This document shows, one piece after another, positions 61,601 to 64,000 of a DNA stretch of 64,000 nucleotides (positions are counted from its first letter, which is position 1; every line of letters begins with the position of its first letter). This DNA comes from Acanthaster planci. Taxonomy: Eukaryota; Echinodermata; Asteroidea; Valvatida; Acanthasteridae. A program made the position numbers and the translations under genes. The stretch is from the NCBI RefSeq assembly GCF_001949145.1, contig NW_019091400.1, positions 1,639,357 to 1,703,356 on the forward strand, in the 5' to 3' direction. The notes under the pieces were generated by a model. It did not search any database. It was not told where the DNA came from and saw nothing but the letters and a program-made list of their open reading frames with translations.

Positions 61601-62862
61601 TCCTCCTTTGTTTGAGACATAATTCTTTTTTACTTGTAATTATTAATGACTCAACTATGAATGGTGTTTCAGACTTTCCTTGACATGTGAACTGACAGGA
61701 AGTGCTGTTATAAACACGATCATGCGCGCATGTGTATTATCATATAGGCCTACTCGCTTCGATGTCACGGACAGGACTCGACTGCTGTGTTCCTGGATAA
61801 AATTTTTCCATGAATCGGCAATGCTACATTGTTGAGGAGGCGCATTACTCCAAGGTAAATTCACTTATTACTCTTAGCCGTTAAAAACTGCTCCTTTTTA
61901 AGGGAATGAGACCCTGTCATGCTTGTTTCCCACCCTGACCAAGCGGACGATGTTCACTTGTACTACGAACACTTTATAATCCATAGATTTTACGCAAGGT
62001 AAACTACAAGACCTTCAGTTTAAGCGTTGAAAATGCTGTGCTGTTTTTCTCCATTTTTCACAAAGCACTTGACTCAATCATGAAACAAGTGAGTGGAATG
62101 TAAGTTGCAGTGAACATTTCATGCCATAATCAGCCAATCTTGTAAAATTACGACAAAAAACCAATGGTGTACACCACCCGTAACTACCGGTAGCATGATT
62201 AAATTGTGCTTTACTGCGGCATTCTAGGGAAAATTTGAATTTGGTGAAGATCTGTATTGTAGTTTTGACTGGTCAAATACATGTATCCACATCTACACTC
62301 CTTTCTTAAGTACATGTAGTCACTCAAAAATTGAACACCATGAGGGTCAGCTGCGGGGCTTGGTTTGCAAAACAATCAGCCTCAGCAGAAATTTTACAGT
62401 TTGGGTTATGAAACTGAAATAAAGGGATCCATGTTCAACTTATTAACCTATGCCCTTTGGCATTCAATGTGGCAATACAGGCGACTCCCAATAGTATGCC
62501 ACCAAGAGTTTGCAATGCATTGGCCAATCACACTGTGTGAAGTGTGTCGACCCTTTCCAACGCACTGCCGGTCAACACGTCCGGACAGATCAACCCATTC
62601 AAACACGCATTGCATGCAGTGGCCACCACGTTGCAAACTCTTGGCGGTGCATTATTGGAAATTGCTCCTATGGTTCTGGACTTTATTTTTAAGTTTATTT
62701 TTTTGGCCTCTTAAATCCTCGTGTACCACATTATTTATAAGCATGTACGACTACAATCAGGACAATGCTAAGGGCTGCAAGGAGAATGCTCAGACAAGTA
62801 CACTGACCTTCGTCTCGCTCAAACTGGTCCAGAATGCTGTCCAGGTCAGATGCTGCAGCCAT
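45641..62862 (-). CDS. ZFYVE9: ZFYVE9/ZFYVE16-type FYVE protein (SARA/endofin), complete coding region
   Basis: Endosomal scaffold that binds PI3P through its FYVE finger; the vertebrate homologue SARA presents Smad2/3 to TGF-beta receptors. Exons: 62862-62808, 58828-56376, 55668-55569, 54287-54135, 53139-52897, 52614-52561, 52112-52044, 51829-51665, 50750-50526, 48867-48785, 48429-48325, 48074-47924, 47023-46780, 46272-46002, 45793-45641. They total 4,524 bases: 1,507 residues plus TGA, and all phases agree. Start: [19 protein letters not shown], comparable to the acidic N-terminus of SARA. FYVE finger at about residues 806-868 with [14 protein letters not shown] and RVC motifs. [12 protein letters not shown] corresponds to the Smad-binding-domain neighbourhood. 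The C-terminal SARA domain is intact to the end. It may be the single pre-duplication orthologue of ZFYVE9 and ZFYVE16, so the symbol is a best fit. Confidence 0.93.
47200..47475 (+). mobile_element. tRNA-derived SINE family S2, copy 4 (best preserved)
   Basis: Contains a perfect B box, GGTTCGATTCC, at about 47251, then gtggactcagttctcagtcc, cagctctaaaactgttactg and a terminal gaggagtccttggttttata with an AATAATAATAA tail. It lies in the ZFYVE9 intron between exons 47924 and 47023. Confidence 0.75.
48433..48460. repeat. (GA)n microsatellite acting as splice-acceptor pyrimidine tract
   Basis: The plus-strand GA run lies directly upstream, in transcript sense, of the ZFYVE9 exon 48429-48325. 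On the coding strand it reads (CT)n...ctctgcag, so it forms the polypyrimidine tract. Confidence 0.8.
49090..49330 (+). mobile_element. tRNA-derived SINE family S1, copy 1
   Basis: tggtcaagtggtaaagacgt (A-box region), gattttgagtccc (degenerate B box), then acaagtactgagtatacagt and a gggcaaaacc..aacatctcccc end. Same order as the copies at 58947-59690. It sits immediately left of MITE A copy 3. Confidence 0.7.
49345..49910 (+). mobile_element. TTAA-type MITE family A, copy 3
   Basis: 566 bases from TTAACCTGCTGCCAGGGGAC to CCCGGCAGCGAGTGGTTAA: inverted termini, each flanked by TTAA. Lies in the ZFYVE9 intron between exons 50526 and 48867. Confidence 0.87.
51400..51640 (+). repeat. dispersed repeat H, copy 2
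   Basis: See copy 1 (42660-42860). Continues into ggctgggctctaccttcctc, found also near 16845, 40890 and 63335. Confidence 0.5.
53290..53570 (+). repeat. dispersed repeat R, copy 2
   Basis: Same block order as 36940-37320 (gcatgtttttacatg, caaccaattca, gagctcggtcaaaaacttcc, gtgagggcgca). In the ZFYVE9 intron between exons 54135 and 53139. Confidence 0.5.
53996..54012. other. assembly gap (17 N)
   Basis: Seventeen undetermined bases inside the ZFYVE9 intron; the flanking exon 54287-54135 is complete. The flanks form an inverted repeat (see findings). Confidence 0.99.
55569..55668 (-). CDS. ZFYVE9: ZFYVE9-like exon 3, second half of FYVE finger
   Basis: A 100-base exon encoding [27 protein letters not shown] and LNVILR. 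It provides the remaining zinc-binding Cys pairs and the RVC motif. Acceptor cggttgcag|GTCTTC, donor AGAG|GTGAGA; phase 0 in, phase 1 out, joining [11 protein letters not shown] in the next exon. Confidence 0.93.
56376..58828 (-). CDS. ZFYVE9: ZFYVE9-like exon 2, long disordered region leading into the FYVE finger
   Basis: A single 2,453-base exon encodes about 818 residues rich in Ser, Pro, Gln and Thr with no obvious folded domain, then the first half of the FYVE zinc finger ([18 protein letters not shown], then [12 protein letters not shown]). The R+HHCR basic motif that contacts PI3P is intact. The acceptor is gtttaaag|ACTC and the donor is GCAAA|GTAAGT. The next exon completes the finger. 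A large unspliced exon at this position also occurs in vertebrate SARA. Confidence 0.94.
58947..59200 (-). mobile_element. tRNA-derived SINE family S1, copy 2
   Basis: The coding-strand tRNA-like part reads GGTGGTCGAATGGTCTAGAC, then a perfect B box inside GGGTTCGAGTCCCACCCG, followed by the cactgagtatacagtgttat-type body. There is no tRNA cloverleaf acceptor stem, and the body extends well beyond tRNA length, so this is a SINE and not a tRNA gene. Confidence 0.82.
59220..59485 (+). mobile_element. tRNA-derived SINE family S1, copy 3 (inverted relative to copy 2)
   Basis: acgtctgcactagtaagtag, B box ggttcgagtcc, then caccgagtatacagtgttat and ccaaaattaatcaacatctc. It is preceded by an inverted fragment of the same 3' end (ttagttttggatttttgccc, 59233-59252), so the pair forms a head-to-head arrangement. 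Confidence 0.8.
59500..59690 (+). mobile_element. tRNA-derived SINE family S1, copy 4 (5' shortened)
   Basis: gcagaagtcgtaggtttgag (B box altered), then gggcaaacactgagtataca and aaaatccaaaattaattacc. Follows copy 3 directly in the same orientation. Confidence 0.75.
61005..61600 (+). mobile_element. TTAA-type MITE family A, copy 4 (most complete)
   Basis: 596 bases from TTAACCACTTGCTGCAAGGG to ...CACACGGCAGTAAGTGGTTAA. The inverted termini match over about 15 bases, and TTAA flanks both ends. In the first intron of the ZFYVE9-like gene. Confidence 0.9.
62487..62658. repeat. inverted repeat / small foldback element
   Basis: ccaatagtatgccaccaaga gtttgcaa (62488-62515) pairs with ttgcaaactcttggcggtgc attattgg (62631-62658) with few mismatches; the interior also has partial self-complementarity. 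It lies about 150 bases inside the first ZFYVE9 intron. Confidence 0.65.
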
Positions 62863-64000
62863 GAAAGAATCCATCTTGCACACTACATGTACCCGTAATG
62901 CTGCCAAATGTCCTACTGTGGAGCAACCGAAAATGGGTCACAAAAAGACAGCTGATAAGCTTGCCAAGAATACATATCTGTACGTGCACAGTGAACCTAA
63001 GGGAAACAAAGAACAGTACTGCTGGAAATGAGTCTTAATGCATTGTACCAGTACATGTGTATACCACAAAGCCAATTGCTTACGGTGAAGCAAATGTCTA
63101 TTTTCTGCTTACGCTACATGTACATGTACATTCTGTTCAAATGCTGTTGGCTTTGATGTCTTCATTTTCTTTTCATGACAATGTGCAAAACAATTCACAG
63201 CATGCATAAACAATGACTAAACCTTTACTCCTTTAACCACATCTTCTATTGTACAATGTACAGGAAACCAACGGCACATTCTTAGCACTTGAACTTTTAA
63301 CATTTGGCATTGAGCCAAAGTGGCTAGGCTCTGCCTTCCTCAAGCTTGTAAAGAAACTTCCTGGTCAATTTAGATGGATCCAGGATATTTTGGGTTACTA
63401 CAGTCGCTTGGAAAGGTTTAAGACCACCTGGAATTTTGTTGGTATTTCTGTCCCTGGGCCTGCAATTGCATTGTTTCACTGTATGATTATATACGATGTT
63501 TTTTACGGTGGTGATAACATCAGAGTTGTGCTATGAGCACATTTGCAAGAATTTCGTTGCAAAGGCAAGTCTTATATGGCATTTTTTATGTAAGACAGCA
63601 TGGATAAAAAAAAGACAGTCTAAGTAATCACAAGTAAAGGAGGACACACTAAATTTTAGAATGTTAATCACTTCCCACCAGGGTGCCTGGTTTCGGGCAC
63701 CGTGTGTTTATACGTAGAGCCAGGGTGCCCAGTTTTGGACAAAAGAGCTGGTCTGTGTTACAAAAGACTGTACTCGGAACAAAGGACCAGCTGCTGGGAA
63801 TTGCCATCATTTTGAAATAGTATACCACTGTTTTGGGCATAGTGCCCCCTGCGGATTAGCACCAGCAGGTTAGCACTGCGGACAAAATTGCTCCTGGGCC
63901 CCATTGATGAGCAACATACATGTAGCACTGCTGCTTGCTAATCCAGCTGCATATGAAGAGATGCTACTGGCATTCACCGGAACGAAGGAAATTACATGTA
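62863..64000. other. 5' flank of the ZFYVE9-like gene
   Basis: Upstream of the ATG at 62862; the 5' UTR and promoter are expected here or beyond the window. It contains tacatgtacatgtaca near 63117, a dispersed-repeat fragment near 63270-63400 and the start of MITE A copy 5. No coding exon seen. Confidence 0.5.
63664..64000 (+). mobile_element. TTAA-type MITE family A, copy 5 (cut by right window edge)
   Basis: Starts TTAATCACTTCCCACCAGGG, then ttcgggcaccgtgtgtttat and acaaaagagctggtctgtgt, matching the left part of copies 2-4 with more divergence. The right end is outside the window. Confidence 0.75.

Larger units (their letters stand above)
58829..62807. other. first intron of the ZFYVE9-like gene
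   Basis: A 4-kb intron from ...GAAG|GTCAGTG (62808) to tttaaag|ACTC (58828). It holds three SINE S1 copies (58947-59690) and MITE A copy 4 (61005-61600); the rest shows nothing identifiable. Confidence 0.85.

Noticed and set aside
62365-62898. Plus-strand open frame of 177 codons.
   Set aside because: It overlaps the real first coding exon of the ZFYVE9-like gene on the other strand and the foldback repeat at 62487-62658; its composition (Trp, His, Cys rich) resembles no protein family.

Overview
This window is animal nuclear DNA. The genes are split by many short introns with GT-AG signals, the intergenic and intronic DNA is AT-rich, and small non-coding transposons and tRNA-derived SINEs are scattered throughout. 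The encoded proteins are clearly orthologous to vertebrate proteins but well diverged. Together with frequent short motifs such as tacatgta and taggccta, this suggests an invertebrate deuterostome, possibly an echinoderm or hemichordate. The species assignment is inference; I cannot name the species.

Four protein-coding genes can be reconstructed exon by exon. (1) About 1.4-9.4 kb, minus strand: the N-terminal half of DNAI4 (WDR78, the IC138-type intermediate chain of the I1/f inner dynein arm). Eleven exons are visible; the WD-repeat half lies beyond the left edge and the first coding exon was not found. (2) 14.6-32.5 kb, minus strand: ERCC6L2, a SNF2-family DNA-dependent ATPase of about 1,500 residues, from a four-base first coding exon through Tudor-like, two-lobed helicase and C-terminal HEBO-type regions. 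(3) 36.0-41.05 kb, plus strand: EIF2B2, the beta subunit of the translation factor eIF2B, complete in 11 exons and 350 residues. (4) 45.6-62.9 kb, minus strand: a ZFYVE9/ZFYVE16-type (SARA/endofin) endosomal FYVE protein, complete in 15 coding exons and 1,507 residues.

ERCC6L2 and EIF2B2 are divergent, with start codons about 3.5 kb apart. EIF2B2 and the ZFYVE9-like gene are convergent. DNAI4 and ERCC6L2 are in tandem. The genes belong to unrelated processes (cilium motility, DNA repair, translation initiation, TGF-beta/endosome signalling), so this is an ordinary gene neighbourhood and not a functional cluster.

The space between exons is dominated by mobile-element debris. There are three small families whose copies begin and end with TTAA followed by CC(A/C)CTT-like terminal inverted repeats (piggyBac-type MITEs by inference), two tRNA-derived SINE families, a CAGTGTTG-ended foldback element, and several palindromes. 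One palindrome flanks the 17-base assembly gap at 53996-54012. I found no transposase gene, RNA gene, CRISPR array or novel multi-gene system. The most useful observations are the TTAA-MITE families, a head-to-head double palindrome at 19.0 kb, a GC-AG intron in ERCC6L2, and the unresolved fourth exon of ERCC6L2.
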